Assembly: GCA_003167415.1 (NCBI GenBank)
Contig: PMTF01000022.1
Location: forward strand, 62,001-126,000
Reading direction: 5' to 3'
DNA: 64,000 nt
DNA from: Acidimicrobiaceae bacterium
GTDB lineage: Bacteria; Actinomycetota; Acidimicrobiia; Acidimicrobiales; RAAP-2
Position numbers and translations under genes: made by a program. Below are positions 44,460 through 53,417 of this stretch, in pieces (position 1 is the first letter of the stretch; the number at the start of each line of letters is the position of its first letter). Under the pieces are notes generated by a model, which was not told the origin of the DNA, ran no database searches, and saw only the letters and a list, made by a program, of their open reading frames with translations.

Positions 44460-45839
44460 ATGGGCGAGACTTTCACCACCATTATCGAACCATTCAGAAT
44501 TCACTCGGTCGAACCGTTACGCATGACCACGGCAGAGGAGCGTACTTTCGCAATTGAACAAGCTGGTTTCAACTTGTTCAACCTTCATGCCGAAGATGTT
44601 CTAATCGATCTGCTCACTGACTCTGGAACTGGAGCAATGTCTCGTGACCAGTGGGCCGCCATTCAACATGGTGACGAGAGCTACGCAGGTTCACCGTCGT
44701 GGTTTCGTTTTGAAGCCGCCGTGAAGGAATTATTTCCTTTTCGTCACGTTATTCCAACTCATCAGGGCCGAGCGGCCGAGCGAATTCTCTTCTCGGTCGT
44801 TGGTGGCTCGGGAAAATTAGTTCCCAACAACACCCATTTCGATACGACGCGCGCAAATGTCGAATTCTCCGGCGCCGAGGCACGAGATCTCGTGATTCCT
44901 GAAGGTCACGACGCCGCAAAGATTCACCCCTTCAAAGGGAACATGGATCTTGTTGCGCTCGAAACACTTCTCCAGGAGCGCGCGGCCACTATCCCGGTGG
45001 TCTTCTTGACCATAACTAATAACTCGGGCGGCGGACAACCGGTCTCATTGGCCAATATTCGGGGTGTGAGTGATATCTGTCGAAGGTACGCCGTTCCGTT
45101 CTTCTTGGACGCGTGCCGATTTGCCGAAAACGCATGGTTCATCCATGAACGCGAAGAGGGTCAATCGCAAAGAGACATCAGCGACATTGTCCGAGAGATT
45201 GCGTCCTTGGCCGACGGTATGACGATGAGCGCTAAGAAGGATCCGTTTGGCAATATTGGTGGTTGGTTGGCCTTGAACGATGATGATCTCGCCGAGAAAT
45301 GTCGCAACATGTTGATTTTGACCGAAGGCTTTCCGACCTATGGCGGGTTGGCCGGGCGAGACCTTGAAGCATTGGCCCAGGGTCTGAAGGAGGCAGTGCA
45401 ACCTGACTACTTGCGCTACAGGATTCGCTCCACCGCGTATTTAGGCGACGCGCTCGACGCGGCCGGAGTTCCCGTCGTGAAACCCATTGGGGGCCATGCG
45501 GTATACGTGGATGCCAAGGCGTTGCTCAGTCACATTCCTCCACTGCAGTATCCGGGTCAAGCGCTCGCGGTAGCCCTTTACAAAGCGGGTGGTATTCGAA
45601 GTTGCGAGATTGGCACAGTGATGTTCGGCCGTCAACCTGACGGTACGGAAACGCCCGCCACGATGGAGTTAGTCCGCTTGGCGATTCCACGGCGAACCTA
45701 TACCCAGAGCCATATTGATTATGTGATTGAGGTCGTCACTTCAGTCGCCAAAAATGCTGCCTCCTTGCCTGGGTATCGAATGGTCCAAGAACCGCAAGCC
45801 CTGCGCCACTTCACCGCCCAGTTCGAACCAATCGCGTAG
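44460..45839 (+). CDS. tnaA: Tryptophanase-family beta-eliminating lyase
   Basis: 459-residue PLP enzyme of the tryptophanase / tyrosine phenol-lyase group. 'IPTHQGRAAERILFS', 'NNTHFDTTRANVEF', 'FLDACRFAENAWFI' and the PLP-lysine region 'MTMSAKKDPFGNIGGW' are conserved, then 'EGFPTYGGLAGRDLEALA' and 'IGGHAVYVDAKALLSHIPP'. The end 'AIPRRTYTQSHIDY...LRHFTAQF' is closer to tryptophanase (indole + pyruvate + ammonia from Trp), while 'GLAGRD' is more like tyrosine phenol-lyase. Tryptophanase is favoured; TPL is not excluded. It sits in a lower-GC stretch near tRNA-Arg genes, so horizontal acquisition is possible. Confidence 0.82.
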   Translation: MGETFTTIIEPFRIHSVEPLRMTTAEERTFAIEQAGFNLFNLHAEDVLIDLLTDSGTGAMSRDQWAAIQHGDESYAGSPSWFRFEAAVKELFPFRHVIPTHQGRAAERILFSVVGGSGKLVPNNTHFDTTRANVEFSGAEARDLVIPEGHDAAKIHPFKGNMDLVALETLLQERAATIPVVFLTITNNSGGGQPVSLANIRGVSDICRRYAVPFFLDACRFAENAWFIHEREEGQSQRDISDIVREIASLADGMTMSAKKDPFGNIGGWLALNDDDLAEKCRNMLILTEGFPTYGGLAGRDLEALAQGLKEAVQPDYLRYRIRSTAYLGDALDAAGVPVVKPIGGHAVYVDAKALLSHIPPLQYPGQALAVALYKAGGIRSCEIGTVMFGRQPDGTETPATMELVRLAIPRRTYTQSHIDYVIEVVTSVAKNAASLPGYRMVQEPQALRHFTAQFEPIA

Positions 45840-46015
45840 CGGCGCTTTCTAAATTGCCGTCGTCGTCACGGTGCAGGGGGCGTGATATTTCGCAAGGTCT
45901 AGTTGGCAGAGTCTGATGTCGATTCCGTTTCAACGCGGTGAGCTCCGAGTGACCCGAACTGAAAACGCGATGCGGCGTTTCGAAGGGCCTTATCTAATAA
46001 CCCCGTTGTGGTTGC

Positions 46016-46049
46016 TGCGGCTGGAGGGATTCGAACCCCCGACCCTCGG
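46016..46049 (-). repeat. 34-bp fragment of tRNA-Arg (att-like remnant)
   Basis: Exactly the same 34 bases as 46822-46855, that is the 3' part of tRNA-Arg(ACG) from discriminator through the T-arm and variable region to the 3' side of the anticodon stem. The fragment then diverges after a further 6-base match with a 2-base gap. It lacks the 5' half and the CCA. This is what integration at a tRNA 3' end leaves behind. Confidence 0.85.
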
Positions 46050-46055
46050 CCGTAG

Positions 46056-46266
46056 GTACATTCCACACTCAACAACTCAGGAATTCCCTGAGGAATACTA
46101 CCCGACTCTTGACGGAAATGCTCACTCACGCTCAAGGGCGTTCAACGTGATAAGTACGGCGATAAGTACTTCAAACTTTGGAGCAGATTCGTCTCAGAAT
46201 ACGCCAGTCAACTAATAGCTGGTTCGTTGTGGCCGACGTTGCTGTTGGATCACGAAGCTCTGCGCA
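46056..46266. other. Short region between tRNA fragment and VOC gene
   Basis: 210 bp without a supported gene. A run of codons at about 46140-46215 reads like protein but has no start and no recognisable family. Confidence 0.3.
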
Positions 46267-46638
46267 CTACTCGGGTTGGTGGCATACTGCCTCGACATTG
46301 TTGCCATCGGGATCGCGCACAAATGTGGCGAAGTAGTCCGGATGGTATTCAGGCCATAAGCGAGGTTCATGCAGCACGTGTGCGCCGAGCCTGGTGGCGG
46401 CATCGAAGAACTGACGAACAGTTGCACGACTCGGCGCCACAAAAGCGATATGGCACTCCCGAAAGCCTTCGCCTGTCACGCGTGGGCCAATCCAGAATTC
46501 CGGTTTGGCATCGATGCCGAAACCGATGACTTGCCCGAAGTCCATAACGCGGACTCCTCGAAGCGGCGCGAGAACTGAGCCATAGAACGCTGCACTCTCT
46601 GCAGTATCGGCACACTGAATTGAAAGATGGTCAAGCAT
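46267..46638 (-). CDS. VOC-family (glyoxalase/bleomycin-resistance fold) protein
   Basis: 123 residues, one complete VOC unit: 'MLDHLSIQCADTAESAAFYGSVLAPLRG' at the start, 'FWIGPRV', 'CHIAFVAPSRATVRQFFDAATRLGAH' and 'FATFVRDPDGNNVEAVCH' at the end. Metal-type positions His4, His in 'CHIAF' and Glu in 'NNVEAV' are kept. The substrate is unknown. It is the only gene between the 34-bp tRNA-Arg repeats, so it may be cargo of a small or decayed integrated element. Confidence 0.85.
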   Translation of the reverse strand: MLDHLSIQCADTAESAAFYGSVLAPLRGVRVMDFGQVIGFGIDAKPEFWIGPRVTGEGFRECHIAFVAPSRATVRQFFDAATRLGAHVLHEPRLWPEYHPDYFATFVRDPDGNNVEAVCHQPE

Positions 46639-46818
46639 GGTTACATCTTCAGCAACAATGGTCTGTCTCGATAGGGCCAGTTGTCACACGTTCCCGACCA
46701 AGCGTTCGGCCATGCTTCACAGGGCTTACAATCAACTACGCGGCGGCGCGGCGCGGTTTCCCGTTGCGCTGGGGTTCTCGCTCGTTTCGGCGCGGGGCCC
46801 CTCTCTCCCAGATGTGAA

Positions 46819-46895
46819 TGGTGCGGCTGGAGGGATTCGAACCCCCGACCCTCGGTTCCGTAGACCGATGCTCTAATCCGCTGAGCTACAGCCGC
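46819..46895 (-). tRNA. tRNA-Arg(ACG)
   Basis: 77 nt with encoded CCA. Acceptor GCGGCTG/CAGCCGC, anticodon loop CTACGGA, anticodon ACG, the substrate of TadA (encoded at 27171). Its 3' 34 bases recur at 46016-46049. Confidence 0.97.
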
Positions 46896-46954
46896 ATTGA
46901 TGCTGACCTTCAATCGTAGTCCAATGACCTTCATTGAGACCTCGGTCAACTAGG

Positions 46955-46960
46955 TACCAT
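46955..46960 (+). promoter_or_regulatory. -10-like TACCAT, leaderless spacing to M20 gene
   Basis: TACCAT, 6 nt, ATG at 46967; no Shine-Dalgarno sequence. Confidence 0.45.
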
Positions 46961-46966
46961 GCCTCT

Positions 46967-48154
46967 ATGACTGGCACGTTCTCCGACGATCTACCACGAC
47001 TGCTCGACGACGTTGACGCGTCCATGGTGGAGATTCGACACGACCTCCACGCCCATCCCGAACTCGCCTTCCAAGAACGCCGCACGACCCAAGTCGTACG
47101 TGACCGGCTCGTCGAACTCGGCTGGGAGCTCGCGTCGTGTCCTACGGAGACCGGTGCCGTCGCGGTCCTTCGTGGCGCGAAGTCCGGGCGACGAGTCATG
47201 ATTCGCGCGGACATCGACGGACTTCCGGTCGCCGAAGAAAACCAGATCTCCTTCGCTTCGGTAAACGACGGTGTCATGCACGCGTGCGGCCATGACGTCC
47301 ACACTGCCGGTCTCCTCGGCATCGCCGACGTACTGTCGCGGCGCCAAGCAGAGCTCGCCGGCGAATTCACGCTGCTGTTTCAGCCGGCCGAGGAGGCGCT
47401 GGGCGGCGCGATGGCGATGATCAACGGTGGCGTCTTGACCGACAACCCGGTCGATGTCGTCATCGGGGCTCACGTGTCATCACTCGCTCCCCTCGGATTC
47501 GTCGGAACGAAGCCCGGCGTCATGATGAGCGAAGCCGCGTCCCTCTCGATCCACATAAAAGGCAAGGGCGGTCACGGGGCGATGGCGAGCGTCGAGGGCA
47601 ACGTCATTCTCGCCGTCAGTCACTTGGCGCCGCGACTGGGCGAAGTGGTCGACGGTCTTTCCTTCGAGGGAACCAACTGCGCGTGTTCGGCCGGCGTCAT
47701 CAACGCCGGCACCGCAATGAACGTAGTACCGCGACACGCCGTGCTGCGTGGAACACTTCGTACGTTCACCGCCGGGCAACACGTCGAAGCGCTGGGACGA
47801 TTGCGCACCTTGATGGATGAGGTGGAGGCGATGTTCGTCGTCGCGTGCTCACTTGATCTGACCGACCTGGCGCCGGCGGTGGTGAACAACGTCGACGTCT
47901 ACGAACAGGTCATGAAGTCAGCGACGAAGGTCGTCGGGGCCAGCGGCGTCATGACCATTCCCCCGTTCACACCCAGCGACGACGTCTCGGAGTTTATGAA
48001 CCGAGTTCCGGGCTGTTACATGTTCATTGGCGGCGCCAACGACGACGGCTCGAGCGGTATGCACCACAGCCCGGACTTTCAGGTGCAAGACGGGGCCTGT
48101 CGGATCCTGGCCGGCGTCCTGGTCCAGAGCGCGGTCGATCTCGCTCAGCTGTAG
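46967..48154 (+). CDS. M20 family amidohydrolase (hippurate/IAA-amino-acid hydrolase type)
   Basis: 395 residues from the ATG at 46967. Metal-dependent peptidase family M20D: 'IRHDLHAHPELAFQE', 'IRADIDGLPVAEE', 'HACGHDVHTAGLLG' (metal ligands), 'LFQPAEEALGGAMAMI' (catalytic Glu) and 'GTAMNVVP..AVLRGTLRTF' (lid domain). The C-terminal ligand histidine is in 'MHHSPDFQ'. It hydrolyses N-acyl amino acids or related amides; the exact substrate is unknown. The 3' end overlaps the convergent glucokinase gene by 10 bp. Confidence 0.92.
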   Translation: MTGTFSDDLPRLLDDVDASMVEIRHDLHAHPELAFQERRTTQVVRDRLVELGWELASCPTETGAVAVLRGAKSGRRVMIRADIDGLPVAEENQISFASVNDGVMHACGHDVHTAGLLGIADVLSRRQAELAGEFTLLFQPAEEALGGAMAMINGGVLTDNPVDVVIGAHVSSLAPLGFVGTKPGVMMSEAASLSIHIKGKGGHGAMASVEGNVILAVSHLAPRLGEVVDGLSFEGTNCACSAGVINAGTAMNVVPRHAVLRGTLRTFTAGQHVEALGRLRTLMDEVEAMFVVACSLDLTDLAPAVVNNVDVYEQVMKSATKVVGASGVMTIPPFTPSDDVSEFMNRVPGCYMFIGGANDDGSSGMHHSPDFQVQDGACRILAGVLVQSAVDLAQL

Positions 48155-48906
48155 AAGAGCTTGGCGGCGCCGCGAATAGAGGCCTGATTGCCGTTGATCA
48201 CCACGCGGTAGTTCGACTCGGCGAACAGCGTCGGCGTGACCCGTCTCGCGTTACCCCCGGCCAAGTGGACCGTCGTGGCTCCGAACTCGCGCACGAATCC
48301 GTCGACCGCCATCACCAGCAGCTCACCCCAGTGTTCTTCGTTCGTCGAGCGTGAGTGTTCACCGATCGTCTGGTCGTAGGTCTTGCCGCGAACGAACACT
48401 TCGGCGCCCACGTCGCGGATCTTGCGCAACGTGCCGTCAATGGCGAGGGCGATCCCGAGACCGGTGCCCAAGGTGAGCACCAGTTCGACGCCGTGGCCGT
48501 CGATGGAACCCAGGGCGGCCAGCGTGGCGTCGTTCACGATCCGCACGTCTCGGCCGGTCGCCTTGCACAGCTCGGCCTGGAGCTCGAAGCCTTTCCACTG
48601 GGCTTCGAGCTCGGGGTCGACCTCAGTGGTGACTCCCCCGGGTCTCGAGAGGTTGCCCGGGCGCACGACGCGACCGTCGATGAACTCACCGGGAAAGCCG
48701 ATGCCCACGCGCGGACAGGCGCTACTTTCGATCCGTTCGTCCAGCGTTTCGATGAGACGATCGGGTGAGCACGGGTAGGGCGTCGGACGTCGACGAACGC
48801 CCTCGAGCAGTTCACCGTGGATGTCGACGTGACAGAACTTGACGTTAGTGGCGCCAATATCGACCGCCAAGATCTGATCTTGCACGGGAGTTCGGGGCGG
48901 CGCCAT
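48145..48906 (-). CDS. ppgK: ROK-family polyphosphate glucokinase-like enzyme
   Basis: 253 residues. The phosphate-binding motif is 'LAVDIGATNVKF', then 'VGIGFPGEFIDGRV', the catalytic Asp in 'IVNDATLAALGS' and the glycine loop 'LTLGTGLGIALAIDG'. Length and pattern match actinobacterial polyphosphate/ATP glucokinases, which lack the zinc-finger of larger ROK proteins. It phosphorylates glucose at C6. The ATG follows TAGCAT by 6 nt. Confidence 0.85.
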   Translation of the reverse strand: MAPPRTPVQDQILAVDIGATNVKFCHVDIHGELLEGVRRRPTPYPCSPDRLIETLDERIESSACPRVGIGFPGEFIDGRVVRPGNLSRPGGVTTEVDPELEAQWKGFELQAELCKATGRDVRIVNDATLAALGSIDGHGVELVLTLGTGLGIALAIDGTLRKIRDVGAEVFVRGKTYDQTIGEHSRSTNEEHWGELLVMAVDGFVREFGATTVHLAGGNARRVTPTLFAESNYRVVINGNQASIRGAAKLFYS

Positions 48907-48912
48907 CAAGCG

Positions 48913-48918
48913 ATGCTA
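48913..48918 (-). promoter_or_regulatory. -10-like TAGCAT, leaderless spacing to glucokinase
   Basis: TAGCAT, 6 nt, ATG at 48906. It lies directly beside the stop of the VirD4-like gene (48920). Confidence 0.45.
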
Positions 48919-48919
48919 G

Positions 48920-50074
48920 TTAAGGCTCGCGCACCCCTCGGACCCGAAGGCGCCGTTCGGTCCACCACGGTTGCAGACGGACTGCGTACGCCGGTCGGTG
49001 ACCGGCGATCACGGTGCCCGTGCCTGGTGGTCGTTGGCGAAGGGGCACCGATGGCGGAGCGTCCTTTCGAATCTCGAAAAGCTCGGGCAGGTACTGCGAC
49101 GCCGAAGGGTCGGCCAGGCCACCGAGCACCAGACGGGTCGTGTGATTGTTCACGATGGTCGAGGCTCGGGGTCCCCAGCGAGCCTTCAACTGGGAGAAGT
49201 CCTGTAAGACGGTCACCAGCGTGACGTCCAGGCCACTCACGGTCGAAGCCATCTGATCGAGTTCGTCCAGCGAAGCGACGGTCGCCGCTTCGTCGAGCAC
49301 CAGGAGGAGTCGCCGTTGGGTCCCCAGTTCGACCCGGCGTTGCTGTTCTTCCAACACCATGCGAAGCGCTCCACGAAACAACGGCTCGTAGTGCCGCTGT
49401 TCCCCGCGCGGGCTGCAGAGGTACAGGGTGTTGGGTCCGTCGACGACGGCGCGCACGTGAGCCAACGGCTGACGGAATCGCCACGGCATCAGCATGGTCT
49501 CGGCCGTCGTCAGAACGCCGTCCATCGTTCTCGGTTCGTGCGTGAGGAAGGCCTCCAACACGTCGCCGGCCTCACTGTGCCCGACCACGTCGGTCCACCG
49601 ATCGAAGTCGCGCTTCTCAATGGCCTGGGCGACGTCAAAGATGTCGCGCGAGCGCTGAAAGGCCAACATAAGTAAGGAGCCGACCAACTTCGTCGCCAGC
49701 GAGTTCCAGAAATCGGTCTCGCCGCGCTCGGCGGTTCCGCTGGTCAAGTCGCGCGCGACTCGCAGCGCGTGACGAAGCGTCGAGACGCCCTCGAGCGGAT
49801 TCCACGTCAAGCCGGACTCGCGCCCCGGTTCGAGGACCTGCACCTCACCGAGCGTGGCGCGCCACTCCTTCGTCGTGGTGATCACGTCGTTCTTCACGCT
49901 CGTCACGACCAACGCGTCGCTCCAACGCAACAACGCGGGAATCACGAGCGACGAGGTCTTGCCGACTTGCGTGGGACCGACGATGAGGAGCGAACTGCGC
50001 GGCGCGAGACGGACCCGCGGTCCGTAACTGAAGCCGTGAAAGGTACGTCGTCCGAGCGACGGACGGTCATTCAT
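48920..50074 (-). CDS. VirD4/TraG-like coupling ATPase
   Basis: 384 residues. Walker A is 'VGPTQVGKTSSLVIPALL', Walker B is 'LLLVLDEAATVASLDEL', and the arginine-rich end region follows 'TLVTVLQDFSQLKARWG' and 'NNHTTRLVLGG'. This is the type IV coupling protein / TraG-TraD pattern. Coupling proteins dock cargo (DNA or protein) to a type IV secretion channel. It lacks the usual N-terminal membrane helices, so it may be soluble or bind through partners. Its start overlaps the previous gene by 8 bp (ATGAATGA). It is the last of five overlapping genes. Confidence 0.82.
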   Translation of the reverse strand: MNDRPSLGRRTFHGFSYGPRVRLAPRSSLLIVGPTQVGKTSSLVIPALLRWSDALVVTSVKNDVITTTKEWRATLGEVQVLEPGRESGLTWNPLEGVSTLRHALRVARDLTSGTAERGETDFWNSLATKLVGSLLMLAFQRSRDIFDVAQAIEKRDFDRWTDVVGHSEAGDVLEAFLTHEPRTMDGVLTTAETMLMPWRFRQPLAHVRAVVDGPNTLYLCSPRGEQRHYEPLFRGALRMVLEEQQRRVELGTQRRLLLVLDEAATVASLDELDQMASTVSGLDVTLVTVLQDFSQLKARWGPRASTIVNNHTTRLVLGGLADPSASQYLPELFEIRKDAPPSVPLRQRPPGTGTVIAGHRPAYAVRLQPWWTERRLRVRGVREP

Positions 50075-51248
50075 CGGCGATCGGAGCCCTCATCGCGCGA
50101 TCGGTATCGATGAAGGCGATGTCTCGCTCGTCCGGGCGCACTCGAACGATCGAACGGTGCGCTCCGTAGCGCACGAGCGCGGCGCCCTTGGGCAGCGCCG
50201 AGAGATAGCGCTCCTCGCGACAATGCAGTCCCAACGCCACGGCCATCTCTCGCGCCTCGTCGGGCGGCTGACGAAAGAGCCAGGCCGTCTCGCACTCGCG
50301 CAACAGCCCTTGGGCCCGTTCGCGATGGGCCGAGCCGACGTCACCGACCGCGGCGACGTCACTCCAGCGATGCAGGACCAGCACGTGAGAAAGGCCCTTA
50401 GCGCGCGCCAACTTCCACGAGCCCTGCAACCAACGCAGGGCGTGCGGATCAGCCAGGAGAGACCACGCCTCGTCGAGCACGAGATAGCCGAGTCCGTTCT
50501 CCAGGGCGACGATCTGCTGCGCGGCGGCGATGGCGCTCAACGCGGCAACGGAAAACGAGTTCGACGACCACTGCGCCGAAAGATCGAGGACCACGAGTTG
50601 ACCGGCGAAGACCATCGGCTCGTCATCGCCGTCGAACAGTCCGGCGAGGTCGCCGTGGATGAATCGGTACAACGTCAGCGCCACGCTCCGTTCCGGGGTC
50701 GAGGTCGGCGACGCCAGATGAACGTGCAGTAACTCAAAGAGGGCACGCAGGACCCGTCGCGGCCGCGGCGAGTCCAATTGCTGCCACACCTCGTCGATGA
50801 CGTAGTGCTGGTCACTCTTGAGCGTGGCACCTTGGGCACTGGCGACGAGCGCGCGAAGCAAGTCACGACTCTCGCGATCATTCGACGGGAAAGGACTGCA
50901 CCATCCGTCGCGACCGAGCGCGACGACGTGGACGCCGTGGGCCTGCGCCAACGCGGCGTACTCGCCCTTCGGGTCAATCACGACCACGCGGCGACCACGT
51001 TCGAGGGCACGATCGAGCGTCATCTTCACCACGGTGCTCTTGCCCGCGCCAATCGAGCCGGCGACGATGACGTTCGGGTTGGACACCAACCCCGAGGCGT
51101 AGGCGTCGAAGGGGTCCAAGACGAACGGCCCGCCGCGCTGCGCCTCACCGAGGTTTCGACCGAGGAGCCCGGTACCGGCGTCGTGGGCCGGCAACGCCAG
51201 AGCGACGAGATCGCGCGACGTCGCCCAGTGCGTCCAGGAACGACTCAC
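50067..51248 (-). CDS. VirB4-like ATPase (C-terminal motor part)
   Basis: 393 residues from a GTG in a GTGA overlap with the upstream gene. Walker A is 'IVAGSIGAGKSTVVKM', followed by 'VIDPKGEYAALA', 'LVVLDLSAQWSS', 'LGYLVLDEAWSLLADP' (Walker B) and a late 'HVLVLHRWSDV', as in VirB4/TraC motors. The N-terminal domain of normal VirB4 is missing here and may be supplied by the upstream protein. It should power assembly or transport by the type IV-like channel. Confidence 0.8.
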   Translation of the reverse strand: MSRSWTHWATSRDLVALALPAHDAGTGLLGRNLGEAQRGGPFVLDPFDAYASGLVSNPNVIVAGSIGAGKSTVVKMTLDRALERGRRVVVIDPKGEYAALAQAHGVHVVALGRDGWCSPFPSNDRESRDLLRALVASAQGATLKSDQHYVIDEVWQQLDSPRPRRVLRALFELLHVHLASPTSTPERSVALTLYRFIHGDLAGLFDGDDEPMVFAGQLVVLDLSAQWSSNSFSVAALSAIAAAQQIVALENGLGYLVLDEAWSLLADPHALRWLQGSWKLARAKGLSHVLVLHRWSDVAAVGDVGSAHRERAQGLLRECETAWLFRQPPDEAREMAVALGLHCREERYLSALPKGAALVRYGAHRSIVRVRPDERDIAFIDTDRAMRAPIADE

Positions 51249-52312
51249 CACCCCGGAGCACCAGGTAACTGCGCGCAGTACCACGAGGACTGACGACCAA
51301 ATCCCGGCTCGCAACGAAGTCCGGACTCGACGGCGCAGCGGGTGACCACTTTCACGTCTCGTCGGAGCTGTTGGAGCGAGACCGCCCGTATGACGATGAA
51401 GACGGCGATTCGCATCAGTGCGGTCCCCTCGACGACGAGAGACTCGCGTTGGCGAAGGCGCTCGAGGGAGTGCACGGACTGAGCCGTACGTCGAAAGCCG
51501 GCCGCCAAAGACGTGACGTCGTCGCTCCCGACACGATGCACCGCTCGGGCGGCCAGTCGCTGCGCGCGCACGCCCCCCACGACATCGACGTGCACCACCA
51601 CGTCCAGCGACGGCGACGCGAACTGCATCCGTTCGAGGAGTGCGTGTCCGTCAGGAACGGAACTGAAGTCGCGTACGCGAAGTACGCGGATCACTTCGCG
51701 CTCGTCTCGAACGTACGCCCAACGCTCCATTAGCCACGCGACGCCCGGATCACGGCCGACGCCGGTCGCCTCCAGGGTCAACGCGGTGTTCTCCTTCCAA
51801 CCCGACGGTGCGCTCACGTCGCTCGGCGCGGCCAAGACCGTCGCCACGCCGCTCGGGGACGAGCACACGTGCAGTGAGAAGTGACGGGTGTCGTCCGACG
51901 TCGCGAGGGCGTCGGCGAACTCCGCCAGCGCCAGCGCGTTGAGTTGGTCTCGTCCCGAGAGGTCGAGTCGTCCACGATGTTGCAGTTCGTAACCGCGTAC
52001 CGTTGCATCGCCGTGGGCGTTGATCGTCACCGTCCCGCGGTTCTGCGACGCTCGAATCGACGACCACCGTGAGCGAACGATGAAGTCGACGGCGATGCGC
52101 AGTCGCTCACCCACGGTCAAACCATCTCTCGTCGGCGCCGCGCACAACAGCAGTCCGACGCCGATGACCAGTTCGATGAGACCGGCGTGCGCGTGCGTGA
52201 GCCACTCGCCGAGGAGTCCGACTCCGGCGATGGCGAGCGCCGCTTGATGACGTCGAACACCAATCCATCGACTCTCGCCGTCGGCCACGCCTAGCCCGAG
52301 TAACTCACTCAT
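51245..52312 (-). CDS. PrgI/SCO6880-like T4SS membrane protein with VirB4 N-terminal-like domain
   Basis: 355 residues from the ATG giving 'MSELLGLGVADGESRW'. Two adjacent transmembrane helices (about 24-62) follow a short leader, as in PrgI-family proteins. A long cytoplasmic part follows ('RGYELQHRGRLDLSGRDQLNALALAEFADAL', 'SLHVCSSPSG') that resembles the N-terminal half of VirB4. I recall actinobacterial relatives annotated as the SCO6880 family. The N-terminal VirB4 part and the motor would then be two chains. It overlaps its upstream neighbour by 8 bp (ATGAGTGA). Confidence 0.6.
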   Translation of the reverse strand: MSELLGLGVADGESRWIGVRRHQAALAIAGVGLLGEWLTHAHAGLIELVIGVGLLLCAAPTRDGLTVGERLRIAVDFIVRSRWSSIRASQNRGTVTINAHGDATVRGYELQHRGRLDLSGRDQLNALALAEFADALATSDDTRHFSLHVCSSPSGVATVLAAPSDVSAPSGWKENTALTLEATGVGRDPGVAWLMERWAYVRDEREVIRVLRVRDFSSVPDGHALLERMQFASPSLDVVVHVDVVGGVRAQRLAARAVHRVGSDDVTSLAAGFRRTAQSVHSLERLRQRESLVVEGTALMRIAVFIVIRAVSLQQLRRDVKVVTRCAVESGLRCEPGFGRQSSWYCAQLPGAPGW

Positions 52313-53417
52313 CGAAGTGCCATCCGACGACCGGACCGATCTCGTCCGTGCGGTACGCGACGTGACCGCCTCGGGGCGTCGGAGTGCCGATAGGTGGTGG
52401 CAGCTTCTCACCCGTGAACTCGGGCATAGGGGTCTCCGGAGTCCCCTCCCACATGTCGAGTCCGAGATCGTCGGGGCGCGGTTCCGGTCCGGCGATGGGC
52501 ACAGCGGGCACCATGGCGCGCGCCGCCTGGGCGGCCGGCGATGACGGAATATCAGTGACCGTTTTGGTGAGCCGCGCCCGTACGCCTTCGAGATTGTGCA
52601 GCGCCGCCGTCTCCATGAACGGGATCACCTTCAAGAGGAGAAACGGCGAAAAGGTCGCGAGGATCAACGTGACGGCGCCCGTGATCACCTGCGTCGCCGA
52701 GCTTCCTTGCAGTTCATCGAGTCCGAGTGACAGCGTGATCACGATGAAGAACTTGCTCGCCGCCACGGCGATGAAAGTCTCGGCGAGGCGCCAACCGAGG
52801 CGACGTCCCGCCGGGAACGTGGCGAGCGGAACGATGACCGGAACGAGCACCAGCAAGAGCGTGAGCACTACGCCGCGAACGATCAACTCGCACCACAACA
52901 GCCACGTCCCCACGACAACGGCGACGGCCAGCACGAAGAGCGCGAAGGCCGGGGTCGCGGTCGCAAGACTCGTCAGGGCATTAGTTATCGTCGCTTGGTG
53001 ATCGATGACGGTGTTGCTCGCACTCGAGGAAAGTTGGTTCACCGTGTCGAGCACGAGCGCGGCCATGGGACGCGCCAGGAAGATCGCCATCACGCAGGCG
53101 GGCGCCACACCGAGATACACGCGCCACAGGGACCCGGCGTCGCCGTGGCGAACGGCTTGCAGCGTCGCGACCAAGAGTCCGACCATCAACAGAGCCGGAG
53201 CGAGATTCACGAGGACACTGAATTCCGGTTCCGCGGCACGGATCACGGTCGAGGACTCACTGGCCGAGGTCAACACGGCGCCCGCCGACGAAAGGAACCA
53301 ACCGACGCTACTGAGGATCCAGTTGGTGAGGGTGCTGAAGAAGCCGCCCACGACGGTCGAGGTCACGGCATGCGTGACGCAACTCAACGGACGCAGAATG
53401 CACCACAGGTGGCCCAC
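52305..53417 (-). CDS. VirB6/TrbL-like polytopic membrane protein
   Basis: 370 residues from a GTG sharing one base with the stop of the pilin-like gene. Six to seven hydrophobic helices lie between about residues 20 and 285, with a Cys-containing extracytoplasmic start ('CILRPLSC') and a Pro-rich cytoplasmic tail. The topology, the 'ALLMVGLLVATLQAVRHGD' and 'FLLLKVIPFMETA' segments and the position next to VirB4/VirD4-like ATPases point to the inner-membrane channel component VirB6/TrbL. Sequence signatures in this family are weak, so context carries much of the call. Confidence 0.65.
   Translation of the reverse strand: MGHLWCILRPLSCVTHAVTSTVVGGFFSTLTNWILSSVGWFLSSAGAVLTSASESSTVIRAAEPEFSVLVNLAPALLMVGLLVATLQAVRHGDAGSLWRVYLGVAPACVMAIFLARPMAALVLDTVNQLSSSASNTVIDHQATITNALTSLATATPAFALFVLAVAVVVGTWLLWCELIVRGVVLTLLLVLVPVIVPLATFPAGRRLGWRLAETFIAVAASKFFIVITLSLGLDELQGSSATQVITGAVTLILATFSPFLLLKVIPFMETAALHNLEGVRARLTKTVTDIPSSPAAQAARAMVPAVPIAGPEPRPDDLGLDMWEGTPETPMPEFTGEKLPPPIGTPTPRGGHVAYRTDEIGPVVGWHFDE

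Noticed and set aside
44460-45839. Tyrosine phenol-lyase as first choice for the lyase
   Set aside because: The C-terminal IPRRTYTQ/RHFTA segments and the SAKKD lysine region fit tryptophanase better; kept only as an alternative.
46140-46230. Protein-like stretch (DKYGDKYFKLW...) that might be an integrase or transposase remnant
   Set aside because: Too short, no start, no catalytic motif and no family recognised, so it is not listed as a gene.
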